A stretch of 64,000 nt of DNA from Micromonospora endolithica (GTDB lineage Bacteria > Actinomycetota > Actinomycetes > Mycobacteriales > Micromonosporaceae), in contig NZ_RBAK01000001.1 in the NCBI RefSeq assembly GCF_003626595.1, forward strand, positions 1,054,001 to 1,118,000. Reading direction: 5' to 3'. A model generated the notes under the pieces. That model worked only from the letters and a program-made list of their open reading frames with translations, was not told where the DNA came from and made no database searches. This document shows positions 16,439 through 24,489 of this stretch, one piece after another (positions within the stretch are counted from its first letter, which is position 1; every line of letters begins with the position of its first letter). The translations under genes were made by a program, and so were the position numbers.

Positions 16439-17422
16439 ATGACAGCCAACGGCCCACTGGGCGCCCGCCTCGTTCTCCGGGACGGCCTGGACTGGGAGGC
16501 TCTCACCGACGAGCAGGTGATCGCGGCACGCGAGAAGACCAACCGCCTGCGGGCGGCGCGCGTGGCCCGGGTCTTCACCGGCCTGCCCGACCGTCGCGCC
16601 CGCATCGAGGAACACACCCTTCAGCTCCCGGGCCGCCGCCTGACACTGCGGGTGCACCGCCCGAAGAGCGCCGGCCCGAGGCTGCCGTTGATCCTCTCGT
16701 TCCACGGCGGCAGTTTCGTCATGGGAACCGCCGCGCAGAACGACTGGATCAACAGCCACCTCGCGGCCCGCTGCCCGGCGGTGGTCGTGTCGGTGGAGTA
16801 CCGCCTCGCCCCCGAGCACCCGCTGCCGGCACCGGTCGACGACGGCTACGACACACTCGTCCGGCTTCTCGACGACTCCGGCGACTGGGGCCTGGACCCC
16901 ACGGCCGTCGCGGTCCTCGGCGAGAGCGCCGGGGGCACGCTGGCCGCGCTCCTCACCCTGCGCGCCCGCGAGGACGGTCCGCCGGTACGCGCCCAGGTGC
17001 TGACCTACCCGGCCACGGACTGGTCCGAGACCATGGCGGACTACCCCTCGATCGCCGCGAACGCCGGCAACCCCGGGCTCTCGCTGTCCCAGTTACGCGC
17101 GGCCGCCAGGTGGAGCGTGCCGGCCGGCCTCGACCCGCGCACCGTGTCTCCGGTGCGGCTCGACGACCTCGCCGGTCTGCCACCCGCGCTGGTCGTCACC
17201 GGCGCGCTGGACATCCTGGACGACCAGGGAGCCCGATACGTCGACCGGCTTCGCGCCGGCGGCACCGACGTCCGGCTGGTCCGGTACCCGAAGGCCCTGC
17301 ACGGCTTCGTCAGCATGCCCGGCCTGGTCCCGGCCGCCCGTCTCGCGCGCCGCGAGATCCTCGCCTTCCTGCGCGGCCACCTGCACCCCGCGGCGAGCCC
17401 GGCGAGGACGGAACAGCGATGA
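16439..17422 (+). CDS. Alpha/beta hydrolase of the hormone-sensitive-lipase-like esterase family
   Basis: The 327-residue enzyme has the HSL oxyanion motif HGGS (89-92), nucleophile motif GESAG (S163), acid D258 in GALDILDD and H288 in LHGF, so a complete triad. GGGAGG lies just before the ATG. It is the first gene of an operon; its stop overlaps the start of the first ABC gene by 4 bp. It is likely an esterase acting on the molecule the transporter handles, for example a siderophore or ester drug; this is inferred from context only. Confidence 0.9.
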   Translation: MTANGPLGARLVLRDGLDWEALTDEQVIAAREKTNRLRAARVARVFTGLPDRRARIEEHTLQLPGRRLTLRVHRPKSAGPRLPLILSFHGGSFVMGTAAQNDWINSHLAARCPAVVVSVEYRLAPEHPLPAPVDDGYDTLVRLLDDSGDWGLDPTAVAVLGESAGGTLAALLTLRAREDGPPVRAQVLTYPATDWSETMADYPSIAANAGNPGLSLSQLRAAARWSVPAGLDPRTVSPVRLDDLAGLPPALVVTGALDILDDQGARYVDRLRAGGTDVRLVRYPKALHGFVSMPGLVPAARLARREILAFLRGHLHPAASPARTEQR

Positions 17423-19215
17423 CCGCCACCGTCCAGGTCGGGACGCGGTCCGCACCGGCACCGGACGACGCCGCCGCGGCGCGGCGGGCCATGTCCCGGC
17501 TGCTGCGTCCACACCTGTGGCGCTTCGCGCTCGTGATCGTCCTGCAGGTCATCGGTGCGCTCGCGGGTCTGGCGCCGCTGCTGGCGGTCGTCGAGCTGGG
17601 TCGTACCCTCCTGTCGCCCGGCGTGGTCGACCACGGCCATGTCCGGACCGTCGTGGTCGCGGGCGCGGTCGGCCTGTTCGTCCGGCTGCTGTTCACCGCC
17701 GCGTCGTCCGGCGTCGGGCACCTCCTCGACGGTCAGGTGCAACTGTCGTTCCGGCGAGCGCTGGCCGCGCGGCTGGGACGCGTACCGATCGGCTGGTTCT
17801 CCGGGCGCCGGACCGGCGAGCTGGCGAAGGTGGTGGGCGAGGACGTGAGCGCGGTGCACCCGTTCATCGCCCACGCCCCCGGCGAACTCGTCTCCGCGTT
17901 CGTGGTGCCGCTGGTGTCGCTGGTCTACCTGCTCACCATCGACTGGCGACTCACGCTGATCACGTTGATCCCGGTGGTGCTGGCAGTGGCGCTGATCCCG
18001 GCGCTGATGACCCCGAACCGGCTCCGCGAGCAGCAGGAATTCGACGCGGCCATGGGACGGATCGCGAGTTCGGTCGTCGAGTTCGTCCAGGGCATCTCGG
18101 TGGTCAAGGCATTCGGCGGCGCCGACCGTGCCCACCGCGCGTTCATCACGGCGGCGGACGACTTCGTCAGCATCTTCACCAGGTGGGTTCGGGGGGTCTC
18201 CGCGGTGGCCGCCGGCATGCAGCTGGCGCTGTCACCGCCGTTCGTGCTTCTGGTCGTGCTGACCGGCGGTACGGCGCTGATCACGACCGGCGGCATGGCC
18301 CCGGCTGACCTGCTGCCCTTCCTGCTGCTCGGACTGGGCCTGACCGCTCCGGTGGCGGCCCTCGGCCACGGTTTCGATGACGCGCAGGCCGCCCGGCGCG
18401 CACTTGGCCGGATCCGGGACGTGTTCGAGGTGCCGCCGCTGCCGGAGCCCGCGCACCCCGTCGCACCACGGCACCACCGGGTGGAACTGCGTGGTGTCCG
18501 ATTCGGCTACCACGATGACCACGAGGTGCTGCGCGGCATCGACCTGGTGCTCGAACCGGGGACGGTCACCGCGCTCGTCGGGCCGTCGGGAAGCGGAAAG
18601 TCCACGCTGGTCCAGCTGCTACCACGGTTCTTCGACCCGACCCACGGCGCGATCCTGCTGGGCGGTGTCGACCTGAGAGAGATCAGCAGCCGGGAGCTGC
18701 ACCGCATGGTCTCCTTCGTCTTCCAGGACGTGCGCCTGCTCCGCGCGTCACTGGCGGACAACATCGCGCTGGCGGTACCGCACGCCGACCTGGACGACGT
18801 GGTCCGCGCCGCCAAGCTGGCGAACATCCACCACCGGATCCTCGAACTGCCCCGGGGCTACGACACCGTGGTCGGTGCGGAGATCAACCTGTCCGGTGGC
18901 GAGACGCAGCGCATCGCGATCGCCCGCGCACTGCTGGCCGACCCACCCGTCCTGGTGCTCGACGAGGCGACCGCCTTCGCCGACCCGCAGACCGAACAGG
19001 CCGTCCGCCGCTCCCTGGCGATCCGGGCCCACGACCGGACGACTCTGGTCATCGCCCACCGACTGGAGACCGTCGCCGACGCCGACACCGTCGTGATGCT
19101 GGAGAACGGCACCATCACCGAGCGTGGCAGGCCCGGCGAGTTGTTGGCACAACGCGGACGCTTCGCCGAGTTCTGGCGATCCCACCGACCGGCGACGGCC
19201 GGGGGTTCCCGGTGA
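17419..19215 (+). CDS. ABC exporter half-transporter (permease-ATPase), IrtA/YbtP-like half
   Basis: The start at 17419 overlaps the esterase stop, giving 598 residues. An ABC transmembrane domain (residues about 30-320, about six helices) is followed by an ATPase: Walker A GPSGSGKST 388-396, Q-loop Q436, signature LSGGE 491-495, Walker B VLVLDEAT 511-518 and H-loop IAHR 545-548. The DEATAFADPQTE sequence is characteristic of the IrtAB/YbtPQ siderophore-linked group. No siderophore-interacting flavin domain is present at the N terminus. It pairs with the next gene, overlapped by 4 bp, as a heterodimer. Direction and substrate cannot be told from sequence. Confidence 0.9.
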   Translation: MTATVQVGTRSAPAPDDAAAARRAMSRLLRPHLWRFALVIVLQVIGALAGLAPLLAVVELGRTLLSPGVVDHGHVRTVVVAGAVGLFVRLLFTAASSGVGHLLDGQVQLSFRRALAARLGRVPIGWFSGRRTGELAKVVGEDVSAVHPFIAHAPGELVSAFVVPLVSLVYLLTIDWRLTLITLIPVVLAVALIPALMTPNRLREQQEFDAAMGRIASSVVEFVQGISVVKAFGGADRAHRAFITAADDFVSIFTRWVRGVSAVAAGMQLALSPPFVLLVVLTGGTALITTGGMAPADLLPFLLLGLGLTAPVAALGHGFDDAQAARRALGRIRDVFEVPPLPEPAHPVAPRHHRVELRGVRFGYHDDHEVLRGIDLVLEPGTVTALVGPSGSGKSTLVQLLPRFFDPTHGAILLGGVDLREISSRELHRMVSFVFQDVRLLRASLADNIALAVPHADLDDVVRAAKLANIHHRILELPRGYDTVVGAEINLSGGETQRIAIARALLADPPVLVLDEATAFADPQTEQAVRRSLAIRAHDRTTLVIAHRLETVADADTVVMLENGTITERGRPGELLAQRGRFAEFWRSHRPATAGGSR

Positions 19216-21002
19216 TCGGGTTGCTGCTGCGGGTGTTGGGGCACGAGTACGCCCAGCCGATGCGTCGGACCGTGGCTCTGATGGTGACGACCGCGATAGC
19301 CGAAGGTCTGTCGTACGCACTGCTGGTGCCGGTCCTGCGGGCACTGCTCGGCGGCACCCCCGAGGCTGCCGTGCCCTGGCTGGTCGCGTTCGGGTTCGCG
19401 GTCGCGGTCTACGCGGCGCTGCGCTATCGCAGTGACCTGTCCGGTTTCCGGGTCGGCACCACGCTGTTGCGGGGCATGTATCACCGGCTCGGTGGCCAGC
19501 TGGCCCGACTGCCCATCGGCTGGTACGACGCCAGCCGGATCGGGGAGCTGTCCGTCCTGGCCAGCCGGGGTCTCCTGCAGGCGATGAGCGTCCTGGCGCA
19601 TCTGCTGGCACCGCTCGTCTCCGCCTTCGTGACTCCCCTGACGATCGTCGTGGTGGTGCTCGCCTTCAACTGGCAGCTGGGGCTGGCCGCGTTGATCGCC
19701 GCACCGGTCGTGACGGCGATCCACATCTGGACCGGACGGTCGATGGCCGCCACCGACGTCGAGCACGCCGAACGCGACCGGGAGGCCAGCGGGCGGGTCA
19801 TCGAATATCTCCAGGCCCAGCCGGTGCTGCGGGCCGGCGGCCGGACCACCGAACGCTTCCGGCTGCTCGACGACTCGCTGCGTGAGATGCAACGCACGTC
19901 CCGCCGTGGCGTGCTGTCGATGCTGCCCGGCGCACTGGGCCTGGCCCTCACGGTGCAGGCGATGTTCACGCTCCTGCTGTTCCTGGGCGCCTACCTCGCG
20001 CTGCGCGGAGACATCGGTGCGCCGGAGGTGCTGGCGATCCTGGTGCTGGCCACCCGCTGCGCCGATCCACTGCTGTCGCTGTCGAACATCGGCGGCCAAC
20101 TCCGCGGTGCCCGCAACGAGCTGGTGAGACTCGACGAGGTGTTGCGCACCCAGCCGCTGCCGGAGCCTCGTCAACCGATCCGGCCGGCCGGGCATGACCT
20201 GGAGTTCGACTCCGTCACCTTCCGGCACGGCGACCGTACGGTGATCGACGACCTGTCGCTGTCCGTGCCGGCGAGGCAGCGGCTCGCCGTCGTCGGACCG
20301 TCCGGCGCGGGAAAGACCACCCTGCTGCGGCTGCTCGCGCGCTTCTACGACGTGGACGCGGGCGCGGTACGCGTCGGCGGCGCAGACGTACGCGCCATCG
20401 CCAGTGAGGTGTTGACGGCGCAGATCGCCGTCGTCTTCCAGGACGTCTATCTCTTCGACGGCACCATCGAGGACAACGTCCGTCTCGGCCGCCCCGACGC
20501 ACCGGCGGCCGAGGTACGGGCGGTGGCCACCGCCGCGCAGCTGGACGAGGTGATCGAGCGACTGCCCCTCGGATGGGCGACCAATGTCGGCGAGGGTGGG
20601 ACCCGACTGTCCGGCGGTGAACGCCAGCGCGTCTCGATCGCCCGAGCACTGCTGAAGAACGCGCCCATCGTGCTGCTGGACGAGGTCACCTCCGCACTCG
20701 ACCCGGTGAACGAGGCGGCCGTCCACGAGGGCGTCGCGCGTCTGATGGCGGGCCGGACGGTGGTGATGGTGGCGCATCGGATGCGGACCGTCCAACGGGC
20801 CGACCGCGTCGTCTTCGTCGACGGCGGCCGGATCGTGGAGGACGGCAGCCACGACGAGCTGCTACGCCGGCGCGGCCGGTACGCCGAATTCTGGAACATC
20901 TCCGTCACCCCGGCAGCAGGCGAGCAGCTCACCCCGGTGGCTCTGCCAGCCGCTCCATCCGGTTCCAACCGCTCCAGCCCCGCTCCCTCATCAGGTCCTT
21001 GA
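19212..21002 (+). CDS. ABC exporter half-transporter (permease-ATPase), IrtB/YbtQ-like half
   Basis: It starts at GTG overlapping the previous stop (GTGA); 596 residues. Six-helix transmembrane domain at about 15-300, then Walker A GPSGAGKTT 362-370, signature LSGGERQ 466-472, Walker B IVLLDEVTSALDP from 486 and AHR at 521-523. It is the second half of the heterodimer. Its 3' end overlaps the convergent MerR gene by 74 bp, so the Ser/Pro-rich last 25 residues are probably dispensable. Confidence 0.9.
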   Translation: MIGLLLRVLGHEYAQPMRRTVALMVTTAIAEGLSYALLVPVLRALLGGTPEAAVPWLVAFGFAVAVYAALRYRSDLSGFRVGTTLLRGMYHRLGGQLARLPIGWYDASRIGELSVLASRGLLQAMSVLAHLLAPLVSAFVTPLTIVVVVLAFNWQLGLAALIAAPVVTAIHIWTGRSMAATDVEHAERDREASGRVIEYLQAQPVLRAGGRTTERFRLLDDSLREMQRTSRRGVLSMLPGALGLALTVQAMFTLLLFLGAYLALRGDIGAPEVLAILVLATRCADPLLSLSNIGGQLRGARNELVRLDEVLRTQPLPEPRQPIRPAGHDLEFDSVTFRHGDRTVIDDLSLSVPARQRLAVVGPSGAGKTTLLRLLARFYDVDAGAVRVGGADVRAIASEVLTAQIAVVFQDVYLFDGTIEDNVRLGRPDAPAAEVRAVATAAQLDEVIERLPLGWATNVGEGGTRLSGGERQRVSIARALLKNAPIVLLDEVTSALDPVNEAAVHEGVARLMAGRTVVMVAHRMRTVQRADRVVFVDGGRIVEDGSHDELLRRRGRYAEFWNISVTPAAGEQLTPVALPAAPSGSNRSSPAPSSGP

Positions 21003-21705
21003 GCCGCTGCACCCGCGGGTCGTACTCGACGGCGAGGGCGTCCAGCAGGTCGTGGGGTAGATCGTCGTACTCCTCGGCGACGTTCATCTCACCGGCTTCG
21101 TGTACCTGCTCGGCCAGGCAGGCCATGATGTCGGCGGCCTCCGCCAGCCGCGAGTCGTCGAGCAGGTCGCTGTCGAAGATCTCCGAAAGGAGTTGGTAGA
21201 GCCGAACGGTCTGCGGGTCCTCCAGTTCGGCGAGCTTGCCCGGTATCCATTCGCGGACCTGATCGGGCCAGCGCGCCGCGAGCAGGATCCACCCGTCCCG
21301 CTCGCCCTGCACCATCCGCTCCGACGCCCCGATCTCCCGAAGACGATCGAGGTAGCAGGTCACCTCCGGCGGGAGCGCCAGACTGTCCCCGGCGGCGAGC
21401 TGCGCGATCTGCCTGCGGTTGGTCTCCAGCCGTTCGATCTCGTCGCGCAGCCGGCTGTCGATCCTGCGGACCGCTTCGGCGAAGGTCGTCGCGTCGGCGT
21501 CGAGCATCTCACCGATCTGGGACAGCGGCACGCCGGCGTCGGCCAGGGTACGGATCTTGATGAGGGACACGACCGCGGACGGGCCGTACCGGCGGTAACC
21601 CGAGGCGTCCCGCTCCGGCTCGGGCAACAGCCCGATCTGGTGATAGTGCCGCACCGCCCGCACGGTGACGCCGGCGTACGCCGCCAGTTGGCCGATCGTC
21701 AGCAT
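20929..21705 (-). CDS. MerR family transcriptional regulator
   Basis: The ATG at 21705 (258 residues) begins directly with the MerR HTH (MLTIGQLAAYAGVTVRAVRH, then GLLPEPERDASGYRRY at residues 26-41). A coiled-coil (IDSRLRDEIERLETNRRQI) follows at about 83-101, then a helical effector domain rich in acidic residues. It is the last gene after the DrrA-like and DrrB-like genes at 21749-23301. A MerR-type dyad with an elongated spacer sits in that operon's promoter, so autogenous control of a drug exporter is likely. Its 3' end overlaps the convergent ABC gene. Confidence 0.9.
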   Translation of the reverse strand: MLTIGQLAAYAGVTVRAVRHYHQIGLLPEPERDASGYRRYGPSAVVSLIKIRTLADAGVPLSQIGEMLDADATTFAEAVRRIDSRLRDEIERLETNRRQIAQLAAGDSLALPPEVTCYLDRLREIGASERMVQGERDGWILLAARWPDQVREWIPGKLAELEDPQTVRLYQLLSEIFDSDLLDDSRLAEAADIMACLAEQVHEAGEMNVAEEYDDLPHDLLDALAVEYDPRVQRLKDLMRERGWSGWNRMERLAEPPG

Positions 21706-21748
21706 GCGGTGGATCCTGCCCGACTCACCCGCAACCTGTCGGCGCCGC

Positions 21749-22510
21749 TCAGGAGATCCGCCGACGGTAGGAGATGCCGGCGAAGACGTAGGCCACGACG
21801 AGGATGCCGACACACCAGGCGAGAGCGGTCCAGATGCCGGTGCCGACCGGCTGCTGGGTGAACAGGTCCCGGATCGCGTTGACGATCGAGGTCACCGGCT
21901 GGTGCTCGGCGAAGGCGCGCACCGGGCCGGGCATGGTCTCGGTCGGTACGAAGGCCGAGCTGACGAACGGCAGGAGGATGAGCGGGTAGGAGAACACGCT
22001 CGCACCCTCCACGGACGTCGCGGTCAGGCCGGGGATCACCGCGATCCAGGTCAGCGCCAGGGTGAAGAGGGCCAGGATGCCGGCGACCGCGAGCCACGCC
22101 AGCACGCCCGCGCCGGTGCGGAAGCCCATCAGAAGGGCTACGCCGATGACGACCACGAGCGAGATCAGGTTGGCGACCAGCGAGGTCAGGACGTGCGCCC
22201 ACAGCACCGAGGAGCGCGCGATCGGCATGGATTGGAACCGTTCGAAGATGCCCCCCTTCAGGTCCAGGAAGAGCCGGTAGGCGGTGTAGGAGATGCCCGA
22301 GACGATGGTGATGAGCAGGATGCCGGGCAGCAGGTAGTCGACGTACGAGTCGGAACCGGTCTCGATCGCACCGCCGAAGACATAGACGAAGAGCAGCATG
22401 AAGGCGATCGGCATGATCGCGGTGGTGATGATGGTGTCCGGGCTACGGCTGATGTGCCGCAGCGAACGTCCCAGGAGAACGGCGGTGTCGCCGAGGAAGT
22501 GCTTGTTCAT
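21749..22510 (-). CDS. ABC-2 type transporter permease, DrrB-like
   Basis: The ATG at 22510 overlaps the ATPase stop by 4 bp; 253 residues. It begins with the family pattern LLGRSLRHISRSPDTIITTAIMP and has six predicted helices, with GGIFERFQSMPIARS in the cytoplasmic loop after helix 2. With the upstream ATPase it forms a daunorubicin-resistance-type exporter. It is closely similar along its whole length to the permease at 27015-27779. Confidence 0.95.
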   Translation of the reverse strand: MNKHFLGDTAVLLGRSLRHISRSPDTIITTAIMPIAFMLLFVYVFGGAIETGSDSYVDYLLPGILLITIVSGISYTAYRLFLDLKGGIFERFQSMPIARSSVLWAHVLTSLVANLISLVVVIGVALLMGFRTGAGVLAWLAVAGILALFTLALTWIAVIPGLTATSVEGASVFSYPLILLPFVSSAFVPTETMPGPVRAFAEHQPVTSIVNAIRDLFTQQPVGTGIWTALAWCVGILVVAYVFAGISYRRRIS

Positions 22511-23301
22511 CGCTGTTCCTTGTCCGTTCCGGCGCCGACCAGGGCGAGGAAGACGTCTTCGAGGGTGGGCTGCTTCTCCACGTACACGACCTCGCCGGGC
22601 GGAAGGAGACGCCTGAGCTCGTCCAGGGTCCCGTTGACGATGATCCGGCCCTCGTGGAGGATCGCGATCCGGTCGGCGAGTTGTTCCGCCTCGTCGAGGT
22701 GCTGGGTGGTGAGCAGCACGGTCGTACCGCCGTCGGCGAGTTCCTTCACCGCGTGCCACACCTCGATCCGCGCCTCCGGGTCCAGCCCGGTCGTCGGCTC
22801 GTCGAGGAAGACGACCGGTGGATTCCCGATGAGACTCATCGCGATGTCCAGCCGTCGGCGCATGCCACCGGAGTACGTCGCCACCCTCCGGGCGCCCGCA
22901 TCGGTCAGCGAGAAGCGCCTCAGGAGGTCGTCCGCGATCACACCCGGATCCGGGAGGTGCCTCAGTCGGGCGACCAGGACGAGGTTCTCCCGCCCGCTGA
23001 GGATCTCGTCGACCGCCGCGAACTGCCCGGTCAGACTGATCGACTCGCGTACGTCGACCGGGTGCGTGGCGACGTCGAAGCCGTTGACCCGGGCCTCCCC
23101 CCGGTCGGCCTTGAGCAGCGTGGCCAGGATCCTCACCACCGTCGTCTTGCCCGCCCCGTTCGAGCCGAGCAGGGCGAAGATGCTCCCCCGCGCCACGTCG
23201 ACGTCCACGCCGCGCAGCACCTTCAGTTGCTTGAACGACTTCTCCAGGCCCCGCACGTGGATCGCGGGTGCGAGGTGATCGGTTGGTGCCGGGATGCTCA
23301 T
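22507..23301 (-). CDS. ABC transporter ATP-binding protein, DrrA-like
   Basis: The ATG at 23301 (264 residues) is preferred over a TTG at 23340 because the promoter boxes put the transcript start at this ATG. Walker A GSNGAGKTT, signature YSGGMRRRLDIAMSL, Walker B VVFLDEPTTGLDP and the DrrA-type C-terminal segment (QPTLEDVFLALVG) are all present. First gene of a three-gene operon with permease and MerR regulator. It probably powers export of a hydrophobic compound. It is a close paralog of the ATPase at 27776. Confidence 0.95.
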   Translation of the reverse strand: MSIPAPTDHLAPAIHVRGLEKSFKQLKVLRGVDVDVARGSIFALLGSNGAGKTTVVRILATLLKADRGEARVNGFDVATHPVDVRESISLTGQFAAVDEILSGRENLVLVARLRHLPDPGVIADDLLRRFSLTDAGARRVATYSGGMRRRLDIAMSLIGNPPVVFLDEPTTGLDPEARIEVWHAVKELADGGTTVLLTTQHLDEAEQLADRIAILHEGRIIVNGTLDELRRLLPPGEVVYVEKQPTLEDVFLALVGAGTDKEQR

Positions 23302-23308
23302 GAGGGCC

Positions 23309-23340
23309 AGCATGGAGGGTTGACGCAGCGTCAGGGTCAA
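23309..23340 (-). promoter_or_regulatory. MerR-type promoter with 20-bp spacer and TTGAC/GTCAA dyad
   Basis: On the minus strand, TTGACC (23340-23335) and CATGCT (23314-23309) are 20 bp apart, longer than the standard 17, as in MerR-activated promoters. The dyad TTGAC..GTCAA lies at the -35 end, inside the spacer. Seven bases after the -10 comes the ATG at 23301, implying a leaderless mRNA. The MerR gene at the end of the same operon is the likely binder. Confidence 0.65.
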
Positions 23341-23359
23341 GCCGTGCGGGCCCTGCCGG

Positions 23360-23890
23360 TCAGCCGGCCAGTTTCTCGAAGAGTTCGTTCGGCGTGTCGT
23401 AATACCTCGTCGTCCGGCCGACGTGCGTCATGCCGAGCCGCCGGCAGACGGCCTGGGAGGCACGGTTGTCCGGGTCCGTGACCGCGACGACCCTCGCCAG
23501 ACCCCGGCTGAACGCGTCGTCCAGGACCGCCGCCGCCGCTTCGGTGGCGTAGCCGCGCCCCCAGGCGTCCGGATGCAGGTGCCAGCCGATCTCGACATCG
23601 GCCGGCTCGCCGGCCCGCTCCCCCGCCGACAGGCGAATCGGCTTGAGCAGGAGGTTTCCCACCAGCCGGCCGTCCGTCGCGGTGGTGACGGCCCAGATCC
23701 CGTGGACCGGGTCGTCGACGGCACGTCGGCGTGCGATCGAGGCGAGGGCATCCTCGCGGTTGTTCATGATCGTGGGGTGCGCGCCCAGGAACCGCACGAC
23801 CTCCCCGCGCGACTCGAGATCCAGCAGGAAGTCGGCGTCCGTGTCGCGCCAGGGGCGCAGCAGGAGGCGGTTACTCGCGATGGTGCGCAT
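23360..23890 (-). CDS. GNAT family N-acetyltransferase (RimJ/RimL type)
   Basis: The 176-residue protein has the RimJ/RimL pattern: SNRLLLRPWRDTDADFLLDL at the start, DVEIGWHLHPDAWGRGYATEAA as acetyl-CoA motif A (about residues 98-119), and a C-terminal AVTDPDNRASQAVCRRLGM. The acceptor may be an N-terminal amine or a small molecule. It lies just upstream of the MerR-controlled exporter on the same strand but has its own start region. Confidence 0.9.
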   Translation of the reverse strand: MRTIASNRLLLRPWRDTDADFLLDLESRGEVVRFLGAHPTIMNNREDALASIARRRAVDDPVHGIWAVTTATDGRLVGNLLLKPIRLSAGERAGEPADVEIGWHLHPDAWGRGYATEAAAAVLDDAFSRGLARVVAVTDPDNRASQAVCRRLGMTHVGRTTRYYDTPNELFEKLAG

Positions 23891-23994
23891 GCCTGCAATC
23901 TAGCCAGCGCCGGGCGACGCGCCTTCCTCTCGGTCGGGGCGGCCTCTACAGTGGGCCGTGCATCGAGCGGATGCGGGCGGTGACGGAGGGTGGC

Positions 23995-24486
23995 ATGCGG
24001 CCGGAGTTGGACCGATCCCTGCTGGTCGACCTTGCCAGGCCGGTGGTCGCCCGGATCTCGCCGGGCGAGGACGAGCTGTTTCCGCTGCTGACCGAGGCTT
24101 ACTTCGCCGATCCCGGCGCGTTCGCGGAGCCGGCTCGGCGCGGCGGGCCGCTGGCGTTCGGACTGCCGGAGGTGCTGGTGCTGCTGACCCCGGTGGCGCT
24201 GGCGGCGATGACCGAGGCGGTGCGGTACGTCGTGGAACTGGCAATGCGCAAGGGGCATCGGGTCACCTCGGCTGCGCTCCGCCGCGCCTTCCGGGCTGCG
24301 CCACCGCAGTCGGTGGGATCGGCATCGGATGCGCAGGCATCGCTGGAGTTGACCGTCCAGGAGTGGTCCGAGGTACGCCGGATCGTCGAGCAGGTCGCGG
24401 TGCGCGGGGGTGTCGACCCCGACCAGGCGGCGCTCATCGCCGACGCCGTCGTCGGGCAGGGCCGGCTCAGCGGCGAGGTTCGCTGA
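23995..24486 (+). CDS. Hypothetical protein upstream of an M48-type protease
   Basis: The ATG at 23995 (163 residues) has GGAGG 5 nt upstream; an in-frame ATG at 23971 lacks one. The protein has an Arg-rich middle, a hydrophobic stretch (LPEVLVLLTPVALAAMTEAV) and a helical C terminus. No family recognised. It ends 3 bp before the protease start, so the two are co-transcribed; it may be a chaperone, substrate or regulator of the protease. Confidence 0.7.
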   Translation: MRPELDRSLLVDLARPVVARISPGEDELFPLLTEAYFADPGAFAEPARRGGPLAFGLPEVLVLLTPVALAAMTEAVRYVVELAMRKGHRVTSAALRRAFRAAPPQSVGSASDAQASLELTVQEWSEVRRIVEQVAVRGGVDPDQAALIADAVVGQGRLSGEVR

Positions 24487-24489
24487 CCG

